Shown here: piece by piece, positions 1 to 7,894 of the stretch
How positions within the stretch are numbered: position 1 is the first letter of the stretch
Layout of the letters: every line of letters starts with the position of its first letter
Assembly (NCBI GenBank): GCA_030837935.1
Contig: JAUQXU010000453.1
Span: 1-11,301 of the forward strand
From: Candidatus Brocadia sp.
GTDB lineage: Bacteria; Planctomycetota; Brocadiia; Brocadiales; Brocadiaceae
DNA: 11,301 nt
Direction: 5' to 3'
The notes under the pieces: generated by a model
The model's database searches: none
The model's input: only the letters and a program-made list of their open reading frames with translations
What the model was told of the DNA's origin: nothing
Position numbers and translations under genes: made by a program

Positions 1-170
1 AATATCAGATATTGTGTAACAAAGCAAAGAATAAATAAAATAAATAGGGTCTTCTAAGTTTTATGTGGGTAAATTTTCATAATAGTTCTTTCTCAACACC
101 ATAAAAAATAAGGGGTTTTTAGGTAAAATAGAACTCCAAAAAGTTGTCACGAGTAAGTATACTACTCTGA

Positions 171-296
171 CAAGAGAACGGAGCATTCATGAAAACCTGT
201 AAAACCTTATCAGAGGATGATCCTAAGATGAAGGCATTAGAGGCATACATGATTTCTGCTCGTGCCGGTAAGACACTTGAGCCGGGTAAGCACTGA
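171..296 (+). pseudogene. C-terminal remnant of a c-type cytochrome (probable)
   Basis: An open stretch of 41 codons ends at the TGA at 294-296 and is closed upstream by an in-frame TGA at 168-170. Its product contains TCKTLSEDDPKMKALEAY followed by ISARAGKTLEPGKH. As I remember them, the C-terminal tails of mono- and di-haem c-type cytochromes look like this: an acidic DDP turn, a KALEAYI helix, then a R-G-K-x-L-x-PGKH ending. There is no CXXCH haem site, and no other plus frame from 61 to 170 continues the protein, so the rest of the gene is missing and not merely frameshifted nearby. An ATG at 189 has a GGAG five bases upstream, so a 35-aa peptide could still be made. I read it as debris from a deletion or rearrangement. 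The family assignment rests on memory of tail motifs only. Confidence 0.45.
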
Positions 297-576
297 ATAT
301 GTTCTTGTGAAGGTAAGGGGTCAAGAATTATACGGTCATAACGAAAGTTTGTCCATTGTTCCCCTTTAATCGCTGGCCGGAGATGGCCCTGTTCGATAGC
401 CGCAGGGTGCGGGTGGGAGATCACACCTTTTCCTATAAACCTTTCGTGCTTCAATAATTTTTTATTGAAATTCCTTAACAGCCAGTTAAGCACGGACAAA
501 CAATCCCTGTTCAAAATATACAGGGACAAGGTTTGTCCATGCCACCCTGCAACCCTCATAAATAAAATAAAAATTA
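297..576. other. Intergenic region with no intact gene
   Basis: This stretch between the cytochrome remnant and the 3' end of pmbA contains no reading frame with a credible start and composition. A long minus-strand frame (119-640) crosses it, but I regard that as spurious. The word GTTTGTCC occurs at 347-354 and again at 531-538, and its complement GGACAAAC is at 494-501. The right part carries a cluster of hairpins, described separately. Confidence 0.6.
446..541. repeat. Cluster of nested inverted repeats downstream of pmbA
   Basis: Three inverted repeats lie side by side. TTCAATAA (450-457) and TTATTGAA (462-469) form a perfect 8-bp stem with a TTTT loop. TTAAC and GTTAA around 475-489 form a short stem. 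CACGGACAAAC (491-501) and GTTTGTCCATG (531-541) match at 10 of 11 positions and enclose TCCCTGT (504-510) and ACAGGGA (520-526), giving a long two-part hairpin. GTGCTT (446-451) can also pair with AAGCAC (488-493). No U-run follows on the minus strand, so this is not a canonical intrinsic terminator, though it sits 36 bases past the pmbA stop and may protect the 3' end. A dispersed palindromic element is an equally good reading. Confidence 0.55.
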
Positions 577-1884
577 CTAATTTCCAGCAATATTCATTGC
601 CTTGAAATAAAATGGCGGGACTTTTGTAGAACCATGCCATTCTGCCTTATTGCCGATTGCTACTATGTTATTAAATTCTTCAAATACGTTTCCCGCAATC
701 ATGCAGTCCTTTACCCTACCCACAACTTCACCATTCTCAATGAGGTAACCGAGATCAATGTTTACGGAGAATTCGCCTGCCAGGATATTGCTTTGACCGC
801 CCCCGAGCACCTGATCCACCAGCACACCATATTTGACATCCTTTATCATTACTTCAAAAGGCATATTGCCAGGTTCAACCACAATATTTGAATTACCCGG
901 AGAAGGTTGGGAAGAAAAACTTCTGCCGCCATTCCCGGTAGACATCAATTTCATTATTCCCGCCGTTTGCAGGTCAAAGAGATAATTTTTCAAGATACCT
1001 CGTTCAAACAACGGCGTACGCTGGGACGGTATGCCCTCTCCATCCCAAGGATAGCTGGAATCGGCCATATCAATCGTAGCATCGTCATATATATTAACCC
1101 GCTCATCGATAATCTTTTCTCCCAATCTATTAGTCAGGGGTGAGGCGCCCTTTTGAACCAGCTTACCATTGCAACCGGTTTCAAAAGTCGCAAGCAAGTT
1201 CCCCATAGCCTTTGCCGTAACCACCACAGGATAAGCCCCCGTTTTTAGCTTTAGTTCCTTTTGTGCAAGTTTTAAATCTTTCAATGCCTTGTCAACATGT
1301 TTATTGAGGTTGGTAACAAGACCCTTTGAGCTTTCCCCTTCCCCGATAGAGAGTAAACTTTGTCCTTTAACCTCTAATATTTCTATCCCTATGCCAAATG
1401 ATGTGGAATCAATGGAAATATCCAGTCCTTTTGAATTGATGAGCCTTCGCATCCCATGCCCTTTTCCCATACCGATACTACATTCGTAACTGGAATTTAC
1501 CGACAATGCCTTCTCGATAGCCTCTTTCCCAATGTCTACACATTTGTGAATAGGATAGTCTACAACGCCCTGATCAAAGACAGCAACCTTTGGAAAGTTC
1601 TTTTTGGGAGGGAATTCAAAGGCGGCAGTCTGGCCAAACTTTGCACTCTCTATGGCATTAGCAACCAGTTTCTCTGGTTTCCTGAAATCGGTGGTACTGG
1701 AGAATCCGATCCTCCCGTCTTTAATTACACGGAGTCCGATCCCACGTATGGATTTTGTATTTACATATTTTAGCTTATTATTTTCAAAACTCACCGACCG
1801 TGTCTCGCCTTCGTCATAAAGAACCTCTACGGAAGGGGTTTGTTTTAAAGCCAATTCCAAGACTTTTTCTTCAATTTTATTCAT
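577..1884 (-). CDS. pmbA: TldD/PmbA family protein, PmbA (TldE) type
   Basis: This 435-aa protein is the TldE/PmbA partner of the TldD/TldE metalloprotease. In the characterised complex, TldE is a catalytically silent subunit that pairs with TldD to cleave unfolded peptides. In enterobacteria the complex matures microcin B17 and degrades the CcdA antitoxin. The sequence has the typical PmbA layout: an N-terminal alpha/beta domain (roughly residues 1-200) with SIRGIGLRVIKDGRIGFSS, and a C-terminal beta-rich domain with EGIPSQRTPLFERGILKNYL and a GGGQSN turn. The HExxxH zinc site of TldD is absent, as expected for this subunit. The start has AGAGGT about eight bases upstream and lies 19 nt after the pilU stop. 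It is the last gene of the minus-strand unit and is separated from tldD by pilT and pilU. Confidence 0.93.
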   Translation of the reverse strand: MNKIEEKVLELALKQTPSVEVLYDEGETRSVSFENNKLKYVNTKSIRGIGLRVIKDGRIGFSSTTDFRKPEKLVANAIESAKFGQTAAFEFPPKKNFPKVAVFDQGVVDYPIHKCVDIGKEAIEKALSVNSSYECSIGMGKGHGMRRLINSKGLDISIDSTSFGIGIEILEVKGQSLLSIGEGESSKGLVTNLNKHVDKALKDLKLAQKELKLKTGAYPVVVTAKAMGNLLATFETGCNGKLVQKGASPLTNRLGEKIIDERVNIYDDATIDMADSSYPWDGEGIPSQRTPLFERGILKNYLFDLQTAGIMKLMSTGNGGRSFSSQPSPGNSNIVVEPGNMPFEVMIKDVKYGVLVDQVLGGGQSNILAGEFSVNIDLGYLIENGEVVGRVKDCMIAGNVFEEFNNIVAIGNKAEWHGSTKVPPFYFKAMNIAGN

Positions 1885-1903
1885 CGATTAAACCTCTTTT
1901 TCA

Positions 1904-3028
1904 TCACTTTAATTTAAAACTCGTTGCTTTGTCTTCTTTCACTTCACCCATTCCTTCTGCTTTCATACGTAAACGCACGTCATTAGCGCTGTCAGCATAC
2001 GCAAGGGCATTTTCATAACTAATCCTGCCTTCTTTACATAGGTTAAATAACGACTGATCAAAGGTTAACATGCCTTCCTGTGTCCCTTTTGACATCGTTT
2101 CTTTTAATCCTTCAACCTGCTTCTTGAGTATAAGGTCTTTGATCCGGGGTGTGTCAAGCAATATTTCGAAGGATGCAAGTCGCTTCCCGTCCTTTGCCGG
2201 CACCAACCGTTGCGAAATGATAGAACGCAGATTCAGCGAAAGCAAAAGATATATTTGTTCGTGCCGCTCCGGGGGGAAAAAATTTATGACCCGTTCTATT
2301 GCCTGATTAGCATTGTTGGCGTGGAGCGTTCCTAAACAGAGATGCCCCGTCTCGGCAAACGTAATGGCCGATTCCATGGTTTCTGTATCACGAATCTCAC
2401 CAACGAGTATAACGTCGGGCGCCTGTCGCAGGGTGTTTTTCAATGCATCACCAAAAGACAAAGTATCTATGCCAACCTCTCTTTGTGTAATAACGGATTT
2501 CTTGTGCTGATGCACAAATTCTATAGGATCTTCCACCGTAATAATGTGTCCTGAGTTATTGGTATTTCTGTAATCAATTATTGCCGCAAGAGTAGTTGAT
2601 TTTCCAGACCCTGTCGCACCAACAACAAGCACCAACCCCCTTTTTGTCATCGCTACATCCTTAAAAATCTGAGGAAGGTTTAATTCATCAATGGTTCTGA
2701 TATTAATTTTTATCTGCCGGATAACAATGCCAATATTCCTTTGCTGAAAGAAGATATTTACACGAAAACGACCTAGTTCCGGATAATACAAGGCAAGATT
2801 CATCTCCATCTTTTCATAAAAATCTTTCCTTTGTTTCTCAGTCATACACTTCTCAGCCAGTATACGAGTATCGTCTGCGGTTAGATTTTTTGTGCCAAGA
2901 GAGGTATTGACACCCTCTCTGCGATACATCGGTGGAAGACCAACGGTGATATAAATATCCGATGCATCGAGACGAACCATTTCTTGTAAGAGTTCTGTAA
3001 TTTCCATATGTACGAGCCCGGATGACAT
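1904..3028 (-). CDS. pilU: Type IV pilus retraction ATPase, PilU-type
   Basis: This 374-aa hexameric ATPase of the PilT/PilU/VirB11 secretion superfamily acts on the cytoplasmic side of the type IV pilus machine, helping to depolymerise pilin. Visible motifs are Walker A GATGSGKST (137-145), an Asp box with TVEDPIEF (about 164-171), Walker B DVILVGE with catalytic Glu 211, and a His box TGHLCLGTLHANNA (227-240). PilU is favoured over a second PilT because the AIRNLIRE motif needed by PilT is replaced by PRIKDLILKK (294-303). LGRFRVNIFF and LSLNLRSIISQRL are also PilU-like. The start is supported by GGAAGGAG seven bases upstream; an internal Met at residue 8 is less well placed. It lies 25 nt after pilT, and the pilT-pilU order matches the usual arrangement in other bacteria. 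Confidence 0.92.
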   Translation of the reverse strand: MSSGLVHMEITELLQEMVRLDASDIYITVGLPPMYRREGVNTSLGTKNLTADDTRILAEKCMTEKQRKDFYEKMEMNLALYYPELGRFRVNIFFQQRNIGIVIRQIKINIRTIDELNLPQIFKDVAMTKRGLVLVVGATGSGKSTTLAAIIDYRNTNNSGHIITVEDPIEFVHQHKKSVITQREVGIDTLSFGDALKNTLRQAPDVILVGEIRDTETMESAITFAETGHLCLGTLHANNANQAIERVINFFPPERHEQIYLLLSLNLRSIISQRLVPAKDGKRLASFEILLDTPRIKDLILKKQVEGLKETMSKGTQEGMLTFDQSLFNLCKEGRISYENALAYADSANDVRLRMKAEGMGEVKEDKATSFKLK

Positions 3029-3053
3029 ATCACCACTCCTTCCTGCTTGCGTT

Positions 3054-4103
3054 CTATTTAATACTACTCAGAACACTCGGACTGCTCACCAGATTTTCGA
3101 TTGCCTCTTTGGTAACCAAATCTTTCTGGCAAAGTTCAATCATAGCCTGATCCATAGTCTGCATGCCGTATTGCCGTCCTGTTTGTAACGATGACGGTAT
3201 CTGAGCAATCTTATTCTCTCTGATGAGGTTTCTTACTGCAGATGTGCCGATCATGATCTCTAATGCTGCAACACGCCCATTCCCATCCTTTCGTTTTATG
3301 AGTTGCTGGGTAAGTACGGCCTGAACAGACTCAGAAAACATCGTGCGCACCTGTTCCTGCTGTTCCGGTGGAAACACGTCAATTACCCTATCAACTGTCT
3401 TGGGCGCACTGGATGTATGTAAGGTACCAAATACCAGATGACCCGTCTCTGCCGCTGTAAGCGCCAGGGAAATAGTTTCCAGATCTCTCATTTCACCTAC
3501 AAGAATAACATCAGGGTCCTCACGCAAAGCCGATCGCAAAGCATTGGCAAAACTATGGGTATGCGGCCCCAACTCCCTTTGGTTAATGAGGCAATTCTTA
3601 GACTGATGTACAAATTCGATAGGGTCTTCAATCGTGAGGACATGACATTTTTCTTCACGATTGATAAGGTCAATCATTGCCGCCAGGGTAGTCGATTTAC
3701 CACAGCCTGTAGGTCCTGTTACCAGTACAAGTCCTTTGTTTTTTTTCGTTAAATCGCTCACAATCTTCGGCATATTCAGTTGTTCCAGGGTTGGGATAGC
3801 AGTGGGGATCGTCCTGAATACGATAGATTCTCCCCTGCTTTGCAAAAAGGCGTTTACCCTGAATCGGCCAGCATCACCCAGCGCAATAGCAAAATCCAAC
3901 TCATGATGTTCCTCGTACGTTTTCCTCTGCTGATCGTTGAGAATATCATAGAGTATCTTATGCACCTCTTCTTTACTCAGTAACGGAACGTCAATCTTTC
4001 TTATATCCCCGTGAATGCGGATCATGGGGGGTTCCCCCGAGCTTATATGCATGTCCGATGCATTTTCTTTTTTAGCGAATGCGAGAAGTTCCAAGATTTC
4101 CAT
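3054..4103 (-). CDS. pilT: Type IV pilus retraction ATPase PilT
   Basis: This 349-aa retraction motor powers pilus disassembly and so twitching motility or surface sensing. It has an N-terminal PAS-like domain (about 1-115), Walker A GPTGCGKST (130-138), an Asp box TIEDPIEF (157-164), Walker B DVILVGE with Glu 204, and a His box TGHLVFGTLHT (220-230). The C-terminal AVRNLIRE (289-296) is the PilT signature, and it separates this protein from its downstream paralogue. Its ATG directly follows the tldD stop (TAAATG, zero spacing), and its ribosome-binding site GGAGGGAG lies inside the last codons of tldD. Translation of the two is therefore probably coupled. No pilin or assembly ATPase genes are visible in the window. 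Confidence 0.95.
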   Translation of the reverse strand: MEILELLAFAKKENASDMHISSGEPPMIRIHGDIRKIDVPLLSKEEVHKILYDILNDQQRKTYEEHHELDFAIALGDAGRFRVNAFLQSRGESIVFRTIPTAIPTLEQLNMPKIVSDLTKKNKGLVLVTGPTGCGKSTTLAAMIDLINREEKCHVLTIEDPIEFVHQSKNCLINQRELGPHTHSFANALRSALREDPDVILVGEMRDLETISLALTAAETGHLVFGTLHTSSAPKTVDRVIDVFPPEQQEQVRTMFSESVQAVLTQQLIKRKDGNGRVAALEIMIGTSAVRNLIRENKIAQIPSSLQTGRQYGMQTMDQAMIELCQKDLVTKEAIENLVSSPSVLSSIK

Positions 4104-5465
4104 TTATCTCCCTCCGATAACAACATTTCGTATACGGACGTGTGGGCCCCCGTCACTAACACGCAGCGGCGATTGTCCTCCCTTACCGCATCCACCAAGG
4201 CCTCCGTGAATTTGAAGATCATTCCCAATCGCATCAATATTCATGAGCGTCTCAAACACATTTCCCGTAAGAACAACATCCCGTACCTTTTCCTGCAACT
4301 TCCCGTTTCGTATCATATAAGCCTCTTCCGCGCTGAAGGTAAACATTTCCATATTCGTCTGTCCACCCAGGGCACCAATGGCGTAAATACCATTATCAAC
4401 TTCGGAAAGCATTTTCTGAAAGGTATAATTACGGGGTTCCATGTAGGTATTCGTCATACGTACTATGGGCGTATGCGCATAACTTATCGCACGTGCATTT
4501 CCTGTTGGTTTTTCATGCATCTTTGCAGCAGTTTCCCTCGAATGGAGTCTACTCGTTAAAATACCGTCTTTAATAAGATAGGTTTTTTGTGTCGGGGTAC
4601 CTTCGTTATCGTATTTATTGTACCCTGCCTCACCAACCAGAGAGCCATCGTCTACAATGGAGAGTGCATCGATCCCGAAGCGTTTTCCCATGACCATGAT
4701 TTCCCGCAGCTTTTTGTTTTCATAAATAAAATCAGCCTCGCTGAGATGTCCGAATGCCTCATGCACAAAGACGCCACAAAGTTTTGGATCAGCAATAACG
4801 GTATACTTCCCCCCCGATACTGATTTTGCTGTAAGCAGGTCAACTGCACGCTTCGTTACTTCTTCGCATTTTTGCTCCATATTCCGGACATTGCTAAAAC
4901 CCCGCAAATCACCAACCGAATGATAGGCCTGTTGTACATTCATTCCGTCCCTCGCCATAGCAAGGAGTGAAATGCCGCAAAAAATGGTTTCCTGGAGAAT
5001 AAAACTGCCGTCCGTATTGGCAAAATATACCGTTCCATGAGAATCGAGATACCGCACACTGGAGGTTTGTATCTGCTTCGAGGAAAGGATCATGTTGTTG
5101 TATCTATTACATATAGCCTGTTTATCCGTTAATGAAATGTCTGCCGGATCAATTTCTACCTTTGTTTTCACGGAGTCATGTATTACCGGTATCGGGGCAA
5201 TCTGACTTTGCTCTGTCCCAACGAATCGTGCCTGTTCACAGGCCATTTCCACGTATCGCGGAAGGTTCGCAATATCATTAAAGGCAACAAATCCCCAGCC
5301 ACCATGAATCAATGCCCTTACACACCCCCCAAAGGTGTTGTTTTCACCGATACTTTCGAGTTCTTTTCCCACATAGGTAATTCCCGTGCTAACGCCTTCC
5401 TGCACTCTAATTTCTATGTAATCTGCCTTTGCTGATTTTAGGGCATTTTTTATCACTTTTTCCAT
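4104..5465 (-). CDS. tldD: TldD metalloprotease, catalytic subunit
   Basis: With the start chosen here the protein is 453 aa. It is the zinc-dependent catalytic half of the TldD/TldE heterodimer, a cytosolic peptidase acting on unfolded or modified peptides. The zinc motif HEAFGH is at residues 235-240. A third ligand, Cys 426, sits in GGCGKGGQSP near the C-terminus, matching the known His-His-Cys site of the family. The N-terminal domain carries ELESIGENNTFGGCVRALI and a GGWGFVAF segment. The frame opens upstream to 5507, but that ATG lacks a ribosome-binding site. The Met at 5465 has AAAGGA nine bases ahead and begins at the usual family position (MEKVIKNAL). It lies 61 nt downstream of ligA. 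Its partner pmbA is two genes further on. Confidence 0.94.
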   Translation of the reverse strand: MEKVIKNALKSAKADYIEIRVQEGVSTGITYVGKELESIGENNTFGGCVRALIHGGWGFVAFNDIANLPRYVEMACEQARFVGTEQSQIAPIPVIHDSVKTKVEIDPADISLTDKQAICNRYNNMILSSKQIQTSSVRYLDSHGTVYFANTDGSFILQETIFCGISLLAMARDGMNVQQAYHSVGDLRGFSNVRNMEQKCEEVTKRAVDLLTAKSVSGGKYTVIADPKLCGVFVHEAFGHLSEADFIYENKKLREIMVMGKRFGIDALSIVDDGSLVGEAGYNKYDNEGTPTQKTYLIKDGILTSRLHSRETAAKMHEKPTGNARAISYAHTPIVRMTNTYMEPRNYTFQKMLSEVDNGIYAIGALGGQTNMEMFTFSAEEAYMIRNGKLQEKVRDVVLTGNVFETLMNIDAIGNDLQIHGGLGGCGKGGQSPLRVSDGGPHVRIRNVVIGGR

Positions 5466-5526
5466 TTGGGTTATTCCTTTGAATTTTGAATCATGTTTTA
5501 AAAGCAATCATAGTTTTTGTGTTTTT

Positions 5527-7545
5527 TCATTTTATCATTTTTTCAAAGGCCTCTTCATCAAGGATATGAACATTCAATTCCCTGGCCTTGTCCAGTTTAC
5601 TTCCCGGGTCCTCACCCACAACAAGATAATCCGTTTTTTTGCTTACACTGGATATGAGTCGTCCGCCTGAGTTCTTGATAAGCGCCTCCGCTTCATCACG
5701 GGAGTATTTTTGTAATGTGCCGGTAATAACAAAAGATTTCCCGGCGACCTTAGGATTTTTCACAAATTTCTGACTTACCAGTTTTTTCGTATTAACCCCG
5801 CCTGCTTTGAGTTTTTCGATGATATCCCGTGTATGCTCGTTTCGAAAAAAATCAACGATGCTCTCAGCCACGACAGGCCCAATTTCGTAAATCTCTTCCA
5901 ATTCTTCTTGTGTTGCATTTGCCAATGTGTCTAAGGAATCAAAGTGATTCGCCAAAACTTCTGCAGTATGGAAACCCACGTTACTTATCCCTAAGGCGCA
6001 AATCAGTCGGTCTAAATCCCGATTTTTGCTTTCTTCTACAGCATGCATTACGTTTGACGCGGACTTTTCACCCATGCGTTCTAAATTTACCAAATCGTCA
6101 AATTTAAGATAATAAATATCAGCATAATCTTTTAAAAAACCTTTGTCAACCAATTGTTCAACGAGTGCGGGGCCAAACCCTTCTATATCCATGGCATGCC
6201 GGCTCGCAAAGTATTGGATGCGTCTTTTTGCCTGTGATAGACAGAGCGGGTTATGGCAACGCAAGTATACGCCGTCTTTACTAACAGTACTTTTGCATTC
6301 CGGACACGTCGCAGGCTCATGAAAAATCCGCTCCTTACCAGTGCGCTTTTCTTTTAAGACAGAGACAACTTGCGGAATAATCTCACCGGCCTTTTGTACC
6401 ACGACATAGTCTCCCACCCGTATGTCTTTCCGGCAAATTTCTTCAAAATTGTGAAGCGTAGCACGACTGACCGTGGTACCAGCAAGCAGAACCGGCGTAA
6501 GATTTGCGACCGGTGTTATCGTTCCGGTCTTCCCTACCTGTATATCAATCTCCTCAAGTTTTGTGATGGCCTGTTCCGGCTGATATTTATAAGAAATAAC
6601 CCATCGCGGCGCTTTGCTTGTAGCACCCAGCCGACCATGAAGGGCAAGAGAATTTACCTTGATTACCATTCCATCTACCATGTAATCAAGTTCACTGCGC
6701 CGCTTATCCCAGTCTTTACAATATTGAATGACCTTCTCAATGTTTTCACACAACCGAGTATGGGGATTTACCGGCAAACCAAAACCCCGAAGCATCTCCA
6801 GACAATCCCTATGCGTCGTAAGTTCTAATTCCTCAAAATACCCAATGGCATAGGCGAAAATGCATAAACGCCTTTTTGCTGTTATACGAGGGTCGAGCAG
6901 TTTCAGTGTGCCCGCTGCGGCATTCCTGGGATTGGCAAATTGGGGTTCCCCCGCTTCTTCCCGATCGTCGTTTAGCCGCTGGAACTCTTTATTAGGCAAG
7001 TAAATTTCACCTCGAATTTCTAAGACAGATGGGATTTTCTGCCTTCTGTCCGGCGATTCTAATTTCAAAGGAATTTGGCGAATCGTCCTTAAGTTTGCCG
7101 TTACATCATCCCCCTTAAAACCATCCCCCCGAGTTGCCCCTCGCACAAACAAACCTTTTTCGAACCACAGGGTAACAGCCACGCCATCGATCTTTAATTC
7201 AACAACATATTCAATATCCCGATGAGTATCGATTCCCGCCATGCGTTTTATGCGCTGGTCAAATTCTTTCAACTCCTTATCTGAGTATGTATTGTCGATA
7301 CTCAGCATGGGTATCTTATGATCAATGGTTGCGAATTGGGTGAGGGGTTCTCCGCCTACCCGTTGGGTGGGAGAATCCGCTGTAATGAGATCTGGGTGTG
7401 TCTTTTCAAGATGTTGGAGTTCTTGTATAAGCTGGTCATATTCATAGTCAGTAATTTCGGGATTATTTTCTAAATAATACCTTCGATCGTGATATCGTAT
7501 TGTGTCGCGGAGCTGTTCAATCTTTTCTTTAATGGTTAATGTCAT
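5527..7545 (-). CDS. ligA: NAD+-dependent DNA ligase LigA
   Basis: This enzyme seals nicks during replication and repair, using NAD+ as adenylate donor. The predicted 672 aa is the normal family length. Domains in order: Ia region (about 1-70) with YHDRRYYLENNPEITDYEYD; adenylation domain with active-site Lys 118 in ELKIDG and DGMVIK at 291-296; OB fold (about 320-400); a zinc finger with Cys 414, 417, 430 and 435; helix-hairpin-helix repeats (about 440-590); and a C-terminal BRCT domain (597-672). The frame extends 14 codons upstream to a GTG at 7587, but the Met at 7545 (MTLTIKEKIEQL) matches the family's usual N-terminus. Neither start has a good Shine-Dalgarno sequence, so the start is the least certain point. 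It is the first gene of the minus-strand unit. Confidence 0.96.
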   Translation of the reverse strand: MTLTIKEKIEQLRDTIRYHDRRYYLENNPEITDYEYDQLIQELQHLEKTHPDLITADSPTQRVGGEPLTQFATIDHKIPMLSIDNTYSDKELKEFDQRIKRMAGIDTHRDIEYVVELKIDGVAVTLWFEKGLFVRGATRGDGFKGDDVTANLRTIRQIPLKLESPDRRQKIPSVLEIRGEIYLPNKEFQRLNDDREEAGEPQFANPRNAAAGTLKLLDPRITAKRRLCIFAYAIGYFEELELTTHRDCLEMLRGFGLPVNPHTRLCENIEKVIQYCKDWDKRRSELDYMVDGMVIKVNSLALHGRLGATSKAPRWVISYKYQPEQAITKLEEIDIQVGKTGTITPVANLTPVLLAGTTVSRATLHNFEEICRKDIRVGDYVVVQKAGEIIPQVVSVLKEKRTGKERIFHEPATCPECKSTVSKDGVYLRCHNPLCLSQAKRRIQYFASRHAMDIEGFGPALVEQLVDKGFLKDYADIYYLKFDDLVNLERMGEKSASNVMHAVEESKNRDLDRLICALGISNVGFHTAEVLANHFDSLDTLANATQEELEEIYEIGPVVAESIVDFFRNEHTRDIIEKLKAGGVNTKKLVSQKFVKNPKVAGKSFVITGTLQKYSRDEAEALIKNSGGRLISSVSKKTDYLVVGEDPGSKLDKARELNVHILDEEAFEKMIK

Positions 7546-7894
7546 ACAGAGAGCAGCATAGTTGCAGCAAAATTCCCCAGCCATCACTATTACAAAGGTA
7601 GTATCGTCATGAAGGGAAAATAATTAAGAAAATAGTTTTTACCGTAAAATAGTACAAATCGGTTGAAAATGTGTCCATCCATAACAATCTTAACGACAAA
7701 AACAAAACCACATGCAAAAAAGCAGTATATCACAATTTATATCTCTGTCAACGCATTATGTTTTAAGGATATAAATCGCTTGACTTTATAGTATAGTTAG
7801 TATAAAATTTGTCGAGTGAGTGTTCTGTGCACAACTCCCATGATAATAAATTCTTACGAATTCAGTAAATCATCCCAGCAGGAGTAGAAAATTT
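7546..7894. other. Divergent intergenic region between ligA and the SPOR-like gene
   Basis: This AT-rich stretch separates two divergent transcription units. It contains a good plus-strand promoter near 7780-7808, listed separately. For the minus strand the best candidate I see is TTGTAC (7652-7657) with TATTTT (7629-7634) at 17-bp spacing. That match is poor, so I do not call it. The leader of the plus-strand gene (about 7815-7894) has only a small AATTC-TTAC-GAATT hairpin (7849-7862 region). No RNA gene or open reading frame stands out. Confidence 0.5.
7780..7808 (+). promoter_or_regulatory. Sigma-70-like promoter of the SPOR-like/small basic protein/aminotransferase unit
   Basis: A -35 box TTGACT (7780-7785, 5 of 6 matches) and a -10 box TAAAAT (7803-7808, 5 of 6) are separated by exactly 17 bp. 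Transcription would start near 7815, giving a leader of about 80 nt before the ATG at 7895. The sequence matches are seen directly; activity is inferred. Confidence 0.6.

Noticed and set aside
119..640. Minus-strand open frame of 173 codons across the left intergenic region
   Set aside because: It starts inside the pmbA coding region, lacks a ribosome-binding site, has no recognisable domain, and runs antisense to the cytochrome-like remnant, which has the more protein-like sequence.
4011..4559. Plus-strand open frame of 182 codons
   Set aside because: It lies antisense to the start of pilT and the end of tldD, both of which have unmistakable family motifs. The product looks like the shadow of a real gene.
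5466..5507. Upstream start for tldD adding 14 residues (MLLKHDSKFKGITQ)
   Set aside because: There is no ribosome-binding site before 5507, whereas AAAGGA precedes the Met at 5465, which also fits the family N-terminus.
7546..7587. Upstream GTG start for ligA adding 14 residues
   Set aside because: The extra residues (MMAGEFCCNYAALC) are not ligase-like and no ribosome-binding site supports them. The Met at 7545 gives the standard length of 672.
7629..7657. TTGTAC/TATTTT promoter on the minus strand for ligA
   Set aside because: Spacing is 17 bp, but only 3 of 6 and 4 of 6 consensus bases match, which is expected by chance in AT-rich DNA.
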